The notes beneath the pieces are model-generated. The model was not told the DNA's origin. It worked only from the letters and a program-made list of their open reading frames with translations, and did no database searches. A stretch of DNA of 44,886 nt from Saprospiraceae bacterium (GTDB taxonomy: Bacteria; Bacteroidota; Bacteroidia; Chitinophagales; Saprospiraceae), in assembly GCA_020631355.1 (NCBI GenBank), contig JAHDHL010000040.1:1-44886 (forward strand), read 5' to 3'. Of the stretch, positions 1 through 8,973 are shown piece after piece. The stretch's first letter is position 1; each line of letters begins with the position of its first letter. The position numbers and the translations under genes are program-made.

Positions 1-73
<73 letters not shown>

Positions 74-117
74 CTATATTGGGGAATCCCTTTAGAGCAT
101 CAACCTTGAATTGGTAA

Positions 118-189
<72 letters not shown>

Positions 190-252
190 CTTTATCATAT
201 ACAGTTTTAAACCTTTTTGTTAACCATTTCATTAGAAAAAAAATAATAACTG

Positions 253-1443
253 ATGGCTAAGGAAACTTTCGAGAGGAATAAACCTCACTTGAACATCGGT
301 ACTATTGGTCACGTTGACCACGGTAAGACTACATTGACTGCTGCGATTACTTACGTTTTGTCTGACGTAACTGGTGGTGCGAAAATGGATTATGATACAA
401 TCGACTCTGCTCCTGAGGAAAGAGAAAGAGGTATCACAATCAACACTGCTCACGTTGAGTACGAAACTGCAAATCGTCACTATGCACACGTAGACTGTCC
501 AGGTCACGCGGATTATGTGAAGAACATGGTAACGGGTGCTGCACAGATGGACGGAGCTATCCTTGTGGTAGCTGCTACTGATGGTCCTATGCCTCAGACT
601 CGTGAGCACATCCTTTTGGCTCGTCAGGTAGGTGTTCCTAAGATCGTAGTATTCATGAATAAGGTAGACCTTGTTGATGATGATGAGATGTTGGAATTGG
701 TAGAGATGGAAGTAGGCGAGATTCTTGAGCAATATGAGTTCGGCGACTGTTCTATCATCGCTGGTTCTGCACTTAAGGCTTTGGAAGGTGACGATGAGGC
801 TAAGAATCAAATCCTTGCTTTGATGGAAGCTTGTGATAATGATATCCCTGAGCCAGAACGTGCTGTTGATATGCCATTCTTGATGCCTATCGAGGACGTA
901 TTCTCTATCACTGGTCGTGGTACTGTTGCTACTGGTCGTATCGAGCGTGGAGTAATCAATGTAGGTGATGCAGTTGAAATCGTAGGTATGATGAAAGCTG
1001 ATGAGAAGCCATTGACTTCTACTTGTACGGGTGTAGAGATGTTCCGTAAGATATTGGATAGAGGTGAAGCTGGTGATAACGCTGGTTTGTTGCTTCGTGG
1101 TATCGATAAGAAAGATATTCAGAGAGGTCAGGTTATCTGTAAGCCTGCTTCTGTGAAGCCACATACTCACTTCAAGTGTGAGGTATATGTACTAGGTAAG
1201 GATGAAGGTGGTCGTCACACACCATTCTTCAATGGTTACCGTCCTCAGTTCTACTTCCGTACAACTGACGTTACAGGTGATGTAACACTTCCAGCAAATG
1301 TTGAAATGGTAATGCCAGGTGATAACGTTACTTTGGAAGTTAAGCTAATCAACGCTATCGCAATGGAGAAAGGTCTTCGTTTCGCGATTCGTGAGGGTGG
1401 CCGTACAGTAGGTGCTGGTCAGGTAACTGAAATTATAGCATAA
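253..1443 (+). CDS. tuf: Elongation factor Tu
   Basis: EF-Tu is the GTPase that delivers aminoacyl-tRNA to the ribosomal A site. The 396-aa product has the usual bacterial length. The P-loop GHVDHGKT is at residues 19-26, followed by the switch region with RGITI, the DCPGHADY G3 motif, and the NKVD G4 motif. Domains 2 and 3 follow, with [13 protein letters not shown] and a C-terminal segment ending in a conserved-looking [13 protein letters not shown]. The ATG at 253 begins MAKETF, the expected N terminus. The gene follows two tRNA genes and is closed by a hairpin terminator before tRNA-Trp. Confidence 0.99.
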   Translation: MAKETFERNKPHLNIGTIGHVDHGKTTLTAAITYVLSDVTGGAKMDYDTIDSAPEERERGITINTAHVEYETANRHYAHVDCPGHADYVKNMVTGAAQMDGAILVVAATDGPMPQTREHILLARQVGVPKIVVFMNKVDLVDDDEMLELVEMEVGEILEQYEFGDCSIIAGSALKALEGDDEAKNQILALMEACDNDIPEPERAVDMPFLMPIEDVFSITGRGTVATGRIERGVINVGDAVEIVGMMKADEKPLTSTCTGVEMFRKILDRGEAGDNAGLLLRGIDKKDIQRGQVICKPASVKPHTHFKCEVYVLGKDEGGRHTPFFNGYRPQFYFRTTDVTGDVTLPANVEMVMPGDNVTLEVKLINAIAMEKGLRFAIREGGRTVGAGQVTEIIA

Positions 1444-1480
1444 TCTGAAACTAGAATTAGTTTCTATTATAATATCGAAA

Positions 1481-1513
1481 AGTTAAGCACCTCTATTGGG
1501 GTGCTTAATTTTT
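1481..1513 (+). terminator. Rho-independent terminator after tuf
   Basis: TTAAGCACC (1483-1491) pairs with GGTGCTTAA (1500-1508) around an 8-nt loop, and a run of T follows at 1509-1513. A smaller stem, GAAACTA/TAGTTTC at 1447-1464, lies just upstream. This separates the tRNA-tuf unit from the tRNA-Trp-secE unit, which would need its own start around 1510-1520 or readthrough. Confidence 0.85.
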
Positions 1514-1520
1514 CGCATAA

Positions 1521-1593
1521 ACGGGCGTAGCTCAACTGGCAGAGCGACGGTCTCCAAAACCGTAGGTTGCGGGTTCAAGTCCTGCCGCCCGTG
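1521..1593 (+). tRNA. tRNA-Trp (anticodon CCA)
   Basis: The cloverleaf has acceptor arms ACGGGCG/CGCCCGT, D arm GCTC/GAGC, anticodon stem ACGGT/ACCGT with loop CTCCAAA giving anticodon CCA, and a TTCAAGT T loop. It ends 13 nt before the secE start, the classic tRNA-Trp-secE-nusG order. Confidence 0.98.
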
Positions 1594-1606
1594 CAAAGAA
1601 AATAAG

Positions 1607-1810
1607 ATGGAAAAGTTAACACTGTACATTAAGGAAAGTTACGATGAGTTGGTCAATAAGGTATCTTGGCCTACGTGGTCTAACCTCCAAAGTACTACAA
1701 TAGTAGTATTGGTTGCTACCATCATCATTACACTGATTATTTTCCTTATGGATTTTGCTTCCAAGAATTTGATGGAGCAAGTGTATAAGATTCCTGAATA
1801 CCTATCCTAA
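1607..1810 (+). CDS. secE: Preprotein translocase subunit SecE
   Basis: SecE clamps SecY in the SecYEG protein-conducting channel of the inner membrane. The 67-aa product is the short single-span form. It has an amphipathic N-terminal helix with the conserved ELVNKVSWPTW stretch, then one membrane segment at about residues 27-48 (TTIVVLVATIIITLIIFLMD). A longer open frame begins upstream but runs through tRNA-Trp, so the ATG at 1607, 13 nt after the tRNA, is the start. nusG follows 22 nt later. Confidence 0.96.
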   Translation: MEKLTLYIKESYDELVNKVSWPTWSNLQSTTIVVLVATIIITLIIFLMDFASKNLMEQVYKIPEYLS

Positions 1811-1832
1811 GAAAGAGTAACACGTAATTATC

Positions 1833-2378
1833 ATGGAAGAAAAAAAGTGGTACTCTCTAAGGGTAATCAGTGGCAAGGAACGCGCTATCAAGGAGCGTAT
1901 CGAACTCGAGATACAAAGAAGTAAGTGGGATAGCAGTGTTACCTCTGTCCTAGTACCTACTGAAAAGGTATATAAGATTAGGAATGGTAAGAAAGTGGTA
2001 CAGGATAGGAATATCCTACCCGGCTATATCCTAGTCGAAGCATACCCGTCCAAGTTCACTGGAGAAATCATACAGGGTATACAGAATCTTCCTAACGTTA
2101 TCTATTTCATAGAAAAGAATAACCCGATTCCTTTAAGGGCATCAGAAGCCAATAGGATGTTGGGTAAGGTGGATGAGTCACAGGATGTGGGCGAATCCAT
2201 GTTAGAACCATACTTGGTGGGTGAAACCATCAAAATCATTGATGGTGCATTCAGCGGTTTTGTCGGTGATGTACAGGAAATCAATGAAGAAAAGAAGAAA
2301 CTCAAGGTCATCGTTAAGATATTCGGTAGAGGTACCGAAGTTGAGTTGAACTTCATGCAAGTAGAGAAGCAGTCATAA
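1833..2378 (+). CDS. nusG: Transcription termination/antitermination factor NusG
   Basis: NusG binds RNA polymerase and links it to Rho and to the ribosome. The 181-aa protein has the N-terminal NGN domain, with KWYSLRVISGKE near the start and ILPGYILVEA at about residue 62. A KOW domain follows at about residues 125-180, with GAFSGFVGDVQEI and a VELNFMQVE end. The ATG gives a standard-length protein. It sits 22 nt after secE and before the ribosomal protein genes, the conserved order. Confidence 0.97.
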   Translation: MEEKKWYSLRVISGKERAIKERIELEIQRSKWDSSVTSVLVPTEKVYKIRNGKKVVQDRNILPGYILVEAYPSKFTGEIIQGIQNLPNVIYFIEKNNPIPLRASEANRMLGKVDESQDVGESMLEPYLVGETIKIIDGAFSGFVGDVQEINEEKKKLKVIVKIFGRGTEVELNFMQVEKQS

Positions 2379-2386
2379 TTCCCGTT

Positions 2387-2457
2387 CCTCTTTTTGTGAG
2401 AAAGAGGCGCTTCCCGGTAGTTGTGTACTGATGATGATAAAGCAGTTTCGAAACTGC
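2387..2457 (+). promoter_or_regulatory. Two stem-loops in the rplK leader
   Basis: The 109-nt gap between nusG and rplK holds two hairpins. One is CCTCTTT/AAAGAGG at 2387-2407 with a 7-nt loop. The other is the perfect 16-nt palindrome GCAGTTTCGAAACTGC at 2442-2457, 30 nt before the rplK start. In other bacteria this leader is the site of L1 autoregulation of the L11-L1 operon. That these structures serve that role here is an inference. Neither has a T run, so they are not simple terminators. Confidence 0.45.
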
Positions 2458-2487
2458 AATTACTAAAGTTTGAAAAGCGAATTAATA

Positions 2488-2955
2488 ATGGCTAAAGAAG
2501 TCGATACGCTGATTAAGTTACAAGTGAAAGGTGGTCAAGCTAATCCAGCTCCTCCTGTAGGTCCAGCTTTGGGTGCCAAGGGTGTGAATATCATGGAGTT
2601 CTGTAAGCGTTTCAATGCTCAGACACAAGATAAGCAAGGACAGGTTGTACCGGTAGTCATCACAGTATTCAAGGATAAGTCCTTTACATTTGTCATCAAG
2701 ACATCTCCGGCTCCTGTTCAATTATTGCAGAAAGCAAAGTTGAAAAAAGGTTCCTCCGTTCCTAACCGTGATAAGGTAGGTTCCGTGACTTGGGATGATA
2801 TAAAGGAAATCGCTCAGGATAAGATGTCCGACCTTAACGCATTCACCATTGAAAGTGCTATGAAAATGGTTGCTGGTACTGCTAGAAGTATGGGTATCAC
2901 CGTTTCCGGTAGTGCACCTTGGGATGGTGAGTCCAAGTCTGACGCTGAAGCTTAA
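2488..2955 (+). CDS. rplK: 50S ribosomal protein L11
   Basis: L11 binds the GTPase-associated region of 23S rRNA and is needed for stringent-response activation. The product is 155 aa. The N-terminal domain carries [19 protein letters not shown], and the RNA-binding C-terminal domain carries [10 protein letters not shown]. The ATG at 2488 giving MAKEVD is preferred over an upstream TTG in frame, because L11 normally begins close to the KLQVKGGQA segment. The C terminus has a short acidic tail (ESKSDAEA) beyond the usual end of about 141 residues. Confidence 0.98.
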   Translation: MAKEVDTLIKLQVKGGQANPAPPVGPALGAKGVNIMEFCKRFNAQTQDKQGQVVPVVITVFKDKSFTFVIKTSPAPVQLLQKAKLKKGSSVPNRDKVGSVTWDDIKEIAQDKMSDLNAFTIESAMKMVAGTARSMGITVSGSAPWDGESKSDAEA

Positions 2956-3036
2956 TCAATCTAAGAATTCAATTCCCTTTTGGGGAGGAAGCCGTAACTC
3001 AAATACGGCGTTATTACCTCACATAAATTGTTCATA

Positions 3037-3729
3037 ATGGCAAAGATTTCAAAAAGAAAAGCTGCTGCAATCGAAAAGATCGAGGATGGTAAGCTTTACA
3101 CTCTTGATGAGGCTATGGCCTTGGTTAAGGATGTAAACTTAGCTCGTTTTGATGCATCAGTAGATGTCCATGTAAGACTAGGAGTGGATCCTAGAAAAGC
3201 CGATCAGGCATTGCGTGGTACAGTAACCTTACCTAACGGAACAGGTAAGTCTAAGAAAGTATTGGTATTCTGTACTTCTGATAAGGAAGAGGAGGCTAAG
3301 GCCGCAGGTGCTGATTACGTTGGTCTTGATGAGTTGATCCAAAAAGTAACTGGCGGATGGACTGATTTCGACGTAGTGGTCGCTATGCCTAGCGTAATGG
3401 CTAAGATTGGTCGTCTGGGACGTATACTAGGTCCTAGAGGATTGATGCCAAACCCTAAGACAGGTACGGTAACACCTAACGTAGGAGCTGCTGTCTCAGA
3501 AGTAAAGGGTGGTAAGATCTCTTTCCGTGTAGATAAGACTGGTATCATCCATTCTTCTGTCGGTAGGGTTTCTTTCGAGCCTAAGAAGCTTACTGAGAAT
3601 GCAAATGAGTTATTGTCTACTCTTGTTAAGATGAAGCCATCTACAGCAAAGGGTATTTACATGAAGTCAATAACTGTTGCTACTACCATGAGTCCAGGTA
3701 TTCCTGTTGACGCTAAATCCATTAAATAA
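3037..3729 (+). CDS. rplA: 50S ribosomal protein L1
   Basis: L1 forms the mobile stalk at the ribosomal E site and represses its own operon by binding mRNA. The 230-aa product has the usual length. It contains the family block GRLGRILGPRGLMPNPKTGT at about residues 124-143, then KGGKISFRVDKTGIIH. The ATG at 3037 (MAKISKRK) is chosen over an in-frame TTG 9 nt upstream. The 81-nt gap after rplK contains a small GCCGTA/TACGGC stem-loop at 2991-3009. Confidence 0.98.
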   Translation: MAKISKRKAAAIEKIEDGKLYTLDEAMALVKDVNLARFDASVDVHVRLGVDPRKADQALRGTVTLPNGTGKSKKVLVFCTSDKEEEAKAAGADYVGLDELIQKVTGGWTDFDVVVAMPSVMAKIGRLGRILGPRGLMPNPKTGTVTPNVGAAVSEVKGGKISFRVDKTGIIHSSVGRVSFEPKKLTENANELLSTLVKMKPSTAKGIYMKSITVATTMSPGIPVDAKSIK

Positions 3730-3800
3730 TATCCCTCATATAGATATTATGCCAGTGTCAGGCCACTGCCATTGGTTAATCTCTCTAAAAGAAGAGAATC
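3730..3800 (+). promoter_or_regulatory. Candidate rplJ (L10) mRNA leader
   Basis: The 71 nt between rplA and rplJ include a short CAGTG/CACTG stem at 3753-3768 and a purine-rich segment before the start. In many bacteria the L10-L12 complex binds a leader here to repress rplJL. The position fits that model, but I cannot see a full match to the known L10 leader fold. Confidence 0.3.
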
Positions 3801-4340
3801 ATGAATAAAGAACAAAAGACGGCGATGATCGAAGAACTGAAAGATAAGTTCGCCAATAATAATTTCTTTTATATCGCCGATTCATCATCTATGACTGTTG
3901 CGGATATCAGTGATTTCCGTAGAGCATGTTTTGAAAAAGGAGTATCTGTTAAGGTATACAAGAATACCTTGATTAAGAAAGCTCTTGAATCATTCGGAGA
4001 AGACAAGGGCTATGCCCCTATTTATGATGTCTTGAAAGGTCAATCCACTTTGATTTTTGCTGAGACGGCTAACTTGCCTGCAAAAATCATTAAGGAGTTC
4101 AGAAAAGACGACAAATCTGACAATCCTAAGCCTGCATTGAAAGCAGCTTACATTGATTCGGATGTGTTCGTTGGTGATGACCAGGTCAAGCCATTGTCTG
4201 AATTGAAGTCCAAGGAAGATCTCATCGGAGATATTATCCTTTTACTTGAATCTCCGATCAAAAACGTTATCGGTTCCTTGCAATCAGGTGGTAATACCAT
4301 CTCTGGATTGCTTAAGGCACTCGAAGAACGTGGCGAATAG
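3801..4340 (+). CDS. rplJ: 50S ribosomal protein L10
   Basis: L10 anchors the L7/L12 stalk to 23S rRNA. The 179-aa product starts MNKEQKTAMIEELKDKF and has the FRRACFEKGVSVKVYKNTLIKKALE region typical of the RNA-binding domain. A C-terminal helix (about residues 135-175) would dock L12 dimers. It lies between rplA and rplL as expected, with rplL starting 72 nt later. Confidence 0.97.
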   Translation: MNKEQKTAMIEELKDKFANNNFFYIADSSSMTVADISDFRRACFEKGVSVKVYKNTLIKKALESFGEDKGYAPIYDVLKGQSTLIFAETANLPAKIIKEFRKDDKSDNPKPALKAAYIDSDVFVGDDQVKPLSELKSKEDLIGDIILLLESPIKNVIGSLQSGGNTISGLLKALEERGE

Positions 4341-4412
4341 GTACGGCTTCCAAGTTTACGCCTCCATATAATAACTATTATTTTTATCATTATTTTTTAA
4401 AGACATTTTACA

Positions 4413-4793
4413 ATGGCTGATTTAAAAGAATTTGCAGAACAACTAGTTAACTTGACTGTTAAGGAAGTTAAGGAATTAGCAGATATCCTTAAGGAAGATT
4501 ACGGTATTGAGCCTGCTGCTGCTGCTGTTGCTGTTGCTACCGGTGGTGGTGCTGCTGGTGGTGGTGAAGCTGCTGCTGAGAAGACTGAGTTCGACGTAAT
4601 GCTTAACTCTGCCGGAGCTGCTAAGCTTAAGGTTGTTAAGGAAGTTAAAGGTCTTCTAGGTGTAGGTTTGAAAGAAGCTAAGGAACTTGTTGATGGAGCT
4701 CCTGCTGCAATCAAGCAAGCTGTTCCTAAGGACGAAGCTGAAAAAATCAAAGCTGCTCTTGAAGCTGTAGGTGCTGAGGTAGAGTTGAAGTAA
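4413..4793 (+). CDS. rplL: 50S ribosomal protein L7/L12
   Basis: L12 is the multicopy stalk protein that recruits translation GTPases. The 126-aa product has an N-terminal dimerisation domain, an Ala/Gly-rich hinge at about residues 34-52, and the conserved C-terminal domain with [21 protein letters not shown] and [15 protein letters not shown]-like text. Codon use is strongly biased toward a few codons, as expected for a highly expressed gene. Confidence 0.98.
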   Translation: MADLKEFAEQLVNLTVKEVKELADILKEDYGIEPAAAAVAVATGGGAAGGGEAAAEKTEFDVMLNSAGAAKLKVVKEVKGLLGVGLKEAKELVDGAPAAIKQAVPKDEAEKIKAALEAVGAEVELK

Positions 4794-4843
4794 TTCGCAT
4801 ATACCAAAGCCCATTGAGCCAAAGAAGGGCTTAAAAACTTAAA

Positions 4844-4880
4844 AGGCATAGCCTGAGACTGCATAGTCTCGGCTATGCCT
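4844..4880 (+). promoter_or_regulatory. Long stem-loop between rplL and rpoB
   Basis: AGGCATAGCC (4844-4853) pairs with GGCTATGCCT (4871-4880), and GAGACT (4855-4860) pairs with AGTCTC (4865-4870). The result is a 16-bp stem with one bulged T and a GCAT loop. A weaker AAGCCC/GGGCTT stem precedes it at 4807-4832. No T run follows, so an mRNA processing or stability element is more likely than a terminator. In Escherichia coli the same gap holds a partial terminator and an RNase III site. The gap (4794-5074) holds no convincing gene. Confidence 0.6.
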
Positions 4881-5074
4881 ATTGTGGTATCTGAAAGGAA
4901 AGGATTTCTGAATAGCAAAAAGAATCTGTCTCCACATCTACCAAAGGGTATGGACGAATACCCCGAAAGTAGTTTCATAAGGATGCCCGTCAAACGTAGA
5001 GAATCTGATAGGACTCTTTTGAAGCATCTGGCCTTATGCCATCTGTTTCTAAAAAACATCATATACAACGGAAT

Positions 5075-8000
5075 ATGACAGAAGCCACGTTTAACCAGGC
5101 CGCAAGACGGCACAATTTCGGTAAAATTAAACCTGCCGAATATCCCGATTTCCTAGAAATCCAAATCAAATCCTTCATGGAGTTCTTCCAATTGGAAACA
5201 ACTCCTGAAAACAGGATCAATGAGGGTTTATACCGAGTGTTCCAAGAAAATTTCCCCATCACTGATGCTAGGAATATTTTCGTTCTCGAATTCTTGGATT
5301 ACTTCGTAGATCCCCCACGTTATACCATCCCTGAATGTATGCAACGTGGATTGACCTACAGTGTCCCATTGAAAGCAAAGTTGAGACTTTCCTGTAATGA
5401 TGACGAACATGTAGATTTCGAAACCATCGTACAGGATGTATTCTTGGGTAATATTCCATATATGACTCCAAAGGGTACTTTCGTTATCAATGGAGCAGAA
5501 AGGGTCATTGTTTCACAATTACACCGTTCACCCGGTGTATTCTTCGGTCAGAGTCTTCACCCGAATGGTACGAAAATCTACTCCGCAAGGGTTATTCCTT
5601 TCAAAGGAGCCTGGATGGAATTCGCTACCGATATCAATACGGTGATGTATGCTTATATCGATCGTAAGAAGAAGTTTCCTGTAACTACCTTGTTGAGGGC
5701 CATCGGCTATGACTCGGATAAGCAAATCCTTGATTTGTTCGACCTTGCTGATGAAATTCCTGCAACAGAGGCATCTCTTAAGGAATCCATCGGCCGTAAA
5801 TTGGCCGCAAGGGTACTTCGTACCTGGACGGAAGATTTCGTTGATGAGGATACAGGTGAGGTGATTACCATTGAAAGAAATGAGATTATCCTTGAACGTG
5901 ATGTCGTTTTGGATGAGAATAACATCAACCATATCCTAGAAGCGGATTCGGATGTGATTATTCTACAAAAAGAAGATATCTCAGAGGATTATTCCATCAT
6001 ATATAATACACTCCAAAAGGACCCCTCAAGTTCCGAGATAGAAGCTGTTCAGCATATCTATCGTCAGTTGCGTGGTACTGATCCACCGGATGAGGATACT
6101 GCCCGTGGTATTATCGATAAGTTGTTCTTCTCTGATAAGCGTTATAACCTTGGTGAGGTTGGACGTTATAAGATCAACAAGAAACTAGGAAGTGATACCG
6201 ATACGGAAACCTTGGTCCTAACCAAGGATGACATCATTTCTATCGTAAAGTATTTGGTGAGCTTGATGAACCAAAAGGCTGAGATAGATGATATCGATCA
6301 CTTGAGTAATCGTCGTGTTCGTACGGTAGGTGAACAATTGTACGCTCAGTTTGGTGTAGGTTTGGCTCGTATGGCCCGTACCATCCGTGAAAGGATGAAC
6401 GTAAGGGACAATGAGGTATTCACACCTGTTGACTTGATTAATGCACGTACACTGTCATCAGTGATTAACTCATTCTTCGGAACCAGTCAATTGTCCCAAT
6501 TCTTGGACCAAACCAACCCACTATCGGAAATTACGCATAAGCGTCGTATTTCTGCATTGGGACCTGGTGGTTTGAGTAGGGAGCGTGCAGGTTTTGAGGT
6601 TCGTGATGTTCACTATTCTCACTATGGTCGACTTTGTACGATTGAAACACCGGAAGGACCTAACATTGGTCTGATATCCACACTTTGTGTACACGCAAAG
6701 GTGAATAAGATGGGATTCTTGGAAACACCTTATCGTCCTGTTGATTCAGGTAAGGTGGACTTTGCCGCAGGTCTTAAGTATCTATCGGCAGAAGGAGAGG
6801 ATATGGCCATCATCGCACAGGCGAATACGCCGGTAGCGGAAGAAGGTGCTTTCAGAACTGATCGTATCAAGTGCCGTCAACATGGTGATTTCCCTGTACT
6901 CTCACCTAATGAAATCGAGTACATGGATGTTGCTCCGAATCAGATTGTAGGTGTTTCTGCATCCATGATTCCTTTCTTAGAGAATGATGATGCCAACCGT
7001 GCCCTGATGGGATCTAACATGCAGCGTCAGGCAGTTCCTTTGATTAAGCCAAGCTCACCTATCGTAGGTACAGGTTTGGAAGGCAAGGTAGCTACGGATT
7101 CCCGTATGCTTATCAATGCAGAAGGAGATGGTGTAGTAGAATACGTAGATGCCAATGAGGTCGTTATCCGTTATGATAGAACGGCAGAGGACCAATTGGT
7201 TTCTTTCGAAGATAATAGAAAGGTATATGACTTGATTAAGTTCCGTAGAACAAATCAGGGAACATGTATCAACCTGAAGCCTATCGTTAGAAAAGGCGAT
7301 AGGGTAACCAAAGGTCGTATCCTTTGTGATGGTTATGCTACAGACAAGGGTGAATTGGCCCTTGGACAGAACCTTAAGGTGGCATTCATGCCTTGGAAAG
7401 GTTATAACTTTGAGGATGCCATCGTACTTTCAGAAAGGGTAGTTCGTGAGGACGTCTTTACTTCACTTCACATCGAACACTTCGAAATGGATGTTCGTGA
7501 TACGAAGTTGGGTGAGGAGGAATTGACGAATGATATTCCTAACGTGAGTGAGGAAGCAACCAAGGACTTGGATGAGAATGGTATCATCCGTGTAGGTGCT
7601 TGGATTAAGGAGGGCGATATTCTTATCGGTAAGATTACACCTAAGGGTGAATCCGATCCTACTCCTGAAGAAAAGCTACTTCGTGCAATCTTTGGTGATA
7701 AGGCAGGTGATGTCAAGGATGCTTCCTTGAAAGTGCCACCATCCACCAAGGGTGTGGTTATCAACAAGCAGTTGTTTGCTAGAGCGAAGAAAGATAAGGC
7801 TCAGAAAGAACACGAGAAGAAACTAATCCAACAACTGGATGACCGCCATGCTGTTGCATTGAATGAGTTGAAGACCATTTTGGTTGATAAACTACTCATT
7901 CTGGTGAAAGGTAAGGTATGTTCAGGTGTAAGAAGTATCTATGGAGAAACCTTGATTCCAGAAGGAACGAAGTTCAACCAAGCTGTACTTAAAGGATTGG

Positions 8001-8887
8001 ATTATACTTCAGTGGATTATAGTAGCTGGACAGATGACTCCCATACCAATGGATTGGTTGCTCGTTTGTTACACAACTACAGCATCAAGGTTAACGAGGA
8101 AGTAGGTCGTTATAAGCGTGAGAAATTCAATATCAGTATCGGGGATGAACTTCCCGCAGGTGTATTGAAGTTGGCCAAGGTTTATGTTGCCAAGAAGCGT
8201 AAGCTGAAAGTAGGTGATAAGCTAGCAGGCCGTCACGGTAATAAGGGTATCGTATCCAGAATCGTAAGAACTGAGGATATGCCATTCCTTGATGATGGTA
8301 CTCCTGTTGATATCGTATTGAACCCACTAGGTGTACCATCTCGTATGAACCTAGGACAGATATTCGAAACAGTATTGGGTTGGGCCGGAGAAAAACTGGA
8401 CATGAAGTTCGCTACCCCAATATTTGACGGAGCTTCCATTGGTGAGATTAACGAATTCTGTAAGCAAGCAGATTTACCGGAGTTGGGTCAGACATATCTA
8501 TATGATGGTGAAACAGGTGACCGTTTCCACCAGCAGGCTACAGTAGGTGTAATCTACATGTTGAAACTATCTCACATGGTAGATGATAAGATGCACGCAC
8601 GTTCTATCGGACCATACTCATTGATTACGCAACAACCATTGGGTGGTAAGGCTCAGTTTGGTGGTCAGCGTTTTGGTGAGATGGAGGTATGGGCACTTGA
8701 GGCATTCGGTGCAGCCAACATCCTTAGGGAGTTGTTGACATTGAAATCGGATGATATCATCGGTCGTGCCAAGACCTACGAAGCCATCGTTAAGGGTGAT
8801 AACCTTCCAATACCTAACATACCAGAGTCCTTCAATGTACTTGTACACGAGTTGAGAGGACTAGCTCTGGATGTTAAGTTTGATTAA
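5075..8887 (+). CDS. rpoB: DNA-directed RNA polymerase subunit beta
   Basis: The beta subunit forms half of the polymerase active-site cleft. The product is 1270 aa. The N-terminal protrusion/lobe is recognisable from [13 protein letters not shown]. The rifampicin-binding region starts near residue 467 ([19 protein letters not shown]) and continues into [12 protein letters not shown]. Later blocks include [38 protein letters not shown] and the C-terminal [15 protein letters not shown]. An in-frame ATG at 5036 would add 13 residues unlike the family. The ATG at 5075 fits homologues, which begin close to the EYPDFLE block. No rifampicin-resistance substitution is obvious. Confidence 0.98.
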   Translation: MTEATFNQAARRHNFGKIKPAEYPDFLEIQIKSFMEFFQLETTPENRINEGLYRVFQENFPITDARNIFVLEFLDYFVDPPRYTIPECMQRGLTYSVPLKAKLRLSCNDDEHVDFETIVQDVFLGNIPYMTPKGTFVINGAERVIVSQLHRSPGVFFGQSLHPNGTKIYSARVIPFKGAWMEFATDINTVMYAYIDRKKKFPVTTLLRAIGYDSDKQILDLFDLADEIPATEASLKESIGRKLAARVLRTWTEDFVDEDTGEVITIERNEIILERDVVLDENNINHILEADSDVIILQKEDISEDYSIIYNTLQKDPSSSEIEAVQHIYRQLRGTDPPDEDTARGIIDKLFFSDKRYNLGEVGRYKINKKLGSDTDTETLVLTKDDIISIVKYLVSLMNQKAEIDDIDHLSNRRVRTVGEQLYAQFGVGLARMARTIRERMNVRDNEVFTPVDLINARTLSSVINSFFGTSQLSQFLDQTNPLSEITHKRRISALGPGGLSRERAGFEVRDVHYSHYGRLCTIETPEGPNIGLISTLCVHAKVNKMGFLETPYRPVDSGKVDFAAGLKYLSAEGEDMAIIAQANTPVAEEGAFRTDRIKCRQHGDFPVLSPNEIEYMDVAPNQIVGVSASMIPFLENDDANRALMGSNMQRQAVPLIKPSSPIVGTGLEGKVATDSRMLINAEGDGVVEYVDANEVVIRYDRTAEDQLVSFEDNRKVYDLIKFRRTNQGTCINLKPIVRKGDRVTKGRILCDGYATDKGELALGQNLKVAFMPWKGYNFEDAIVLSERVVREDVFTSLHIEHFEMDVRDTKLGEEELTNDIPNVSEEATKDLDENGIIRVGAWIKEGDILIGKITPKGESDPTPEEKLLRAIFGDKAGDVKDASLKVPPSTKGVVINKQLFARAKKDKAQKEHEKKLIQQLDDRHAVALNELKTILVDKLLILVKGKVCSGVRSIYGETLIPEGTKFNQAVLKGLDYTSVDYSSWTDDSHTNGLVARLLHNYSIKVNEEVGRYKREKFNISIGDELPAGVLKLAKVYVAKKRKLKVGDKLAGRHGNKGIVSRIVRTEDMPFLDDGTPVDIVLNPLGVPSRMNLGQIFETVLGWAGEKLDMKFATPIFDGASIGEINEFCKQADLPELGQTYLYDGETGDRFHQQATVGVIYMLKLSHMVDDKMHARSIGPYSLITQQPLGGKAQFGGQRFGEMEVWALEAFGAANILRELLTLKSDDIIGRAKTYEAIVKGDNLPIPNIPESFNVLVHELRGLALDVKFD

Positions 8888-8898
8888 TATTTAGGCTT

Positions 8899-8930
8899 GG
8901 ATGATGAATGGTATTTACCATTCATCATCC
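8899..8930 (+). promoter_or_regulatory. Strong hairpin with T-rich tail between rpoB and rpoC
   Basis: GGATGATGAATGGTA (8899-8913) is perfectly complementary to TACCATTCATCATCC (8916-8930) with only TT between, so the folded form is a stem of at least 13 bp with a tiny loop. The sequence after it is ATCATTTTTAG. It looks like an attenuator or 3'-end stabiliser in the 86-nt gap between two genes that are normally read as one transcript. Confidence 0.6.
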
Positions 8931-8973
8931 ATCATTTTTAGAATTATTTTTTATTATCCATTAATAAAAAACT

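Noticed and set aside
232-1170. 312-codon minus-strand frame opposite tuf
   Set aside because: It is the antisense shadow of a strongly biased EF-Tu gene; its Ser/Thr/His-rich sequence resembles no protein.
1496-1606. N-terminal extension of SecE
   Set aside because: The extension would be encoded by the tRNA-Trp gene.
4875-5078. 67-codon frame between rplL and rpoB whose TGA overlaps the rpoB ATG
   Set aside because: Its start lies inside the long stem-loop, the sequence is not recognised, and highly conserved operons rarely gain such a gene; the ATGA overlap alone is weak support.
4499-5113. 204-codon minus-strand frame across rplL and the rpoB start
   Set aside because: Antisense to the Ala-rich rplL hinge, which gives long open reverse frames by composition.
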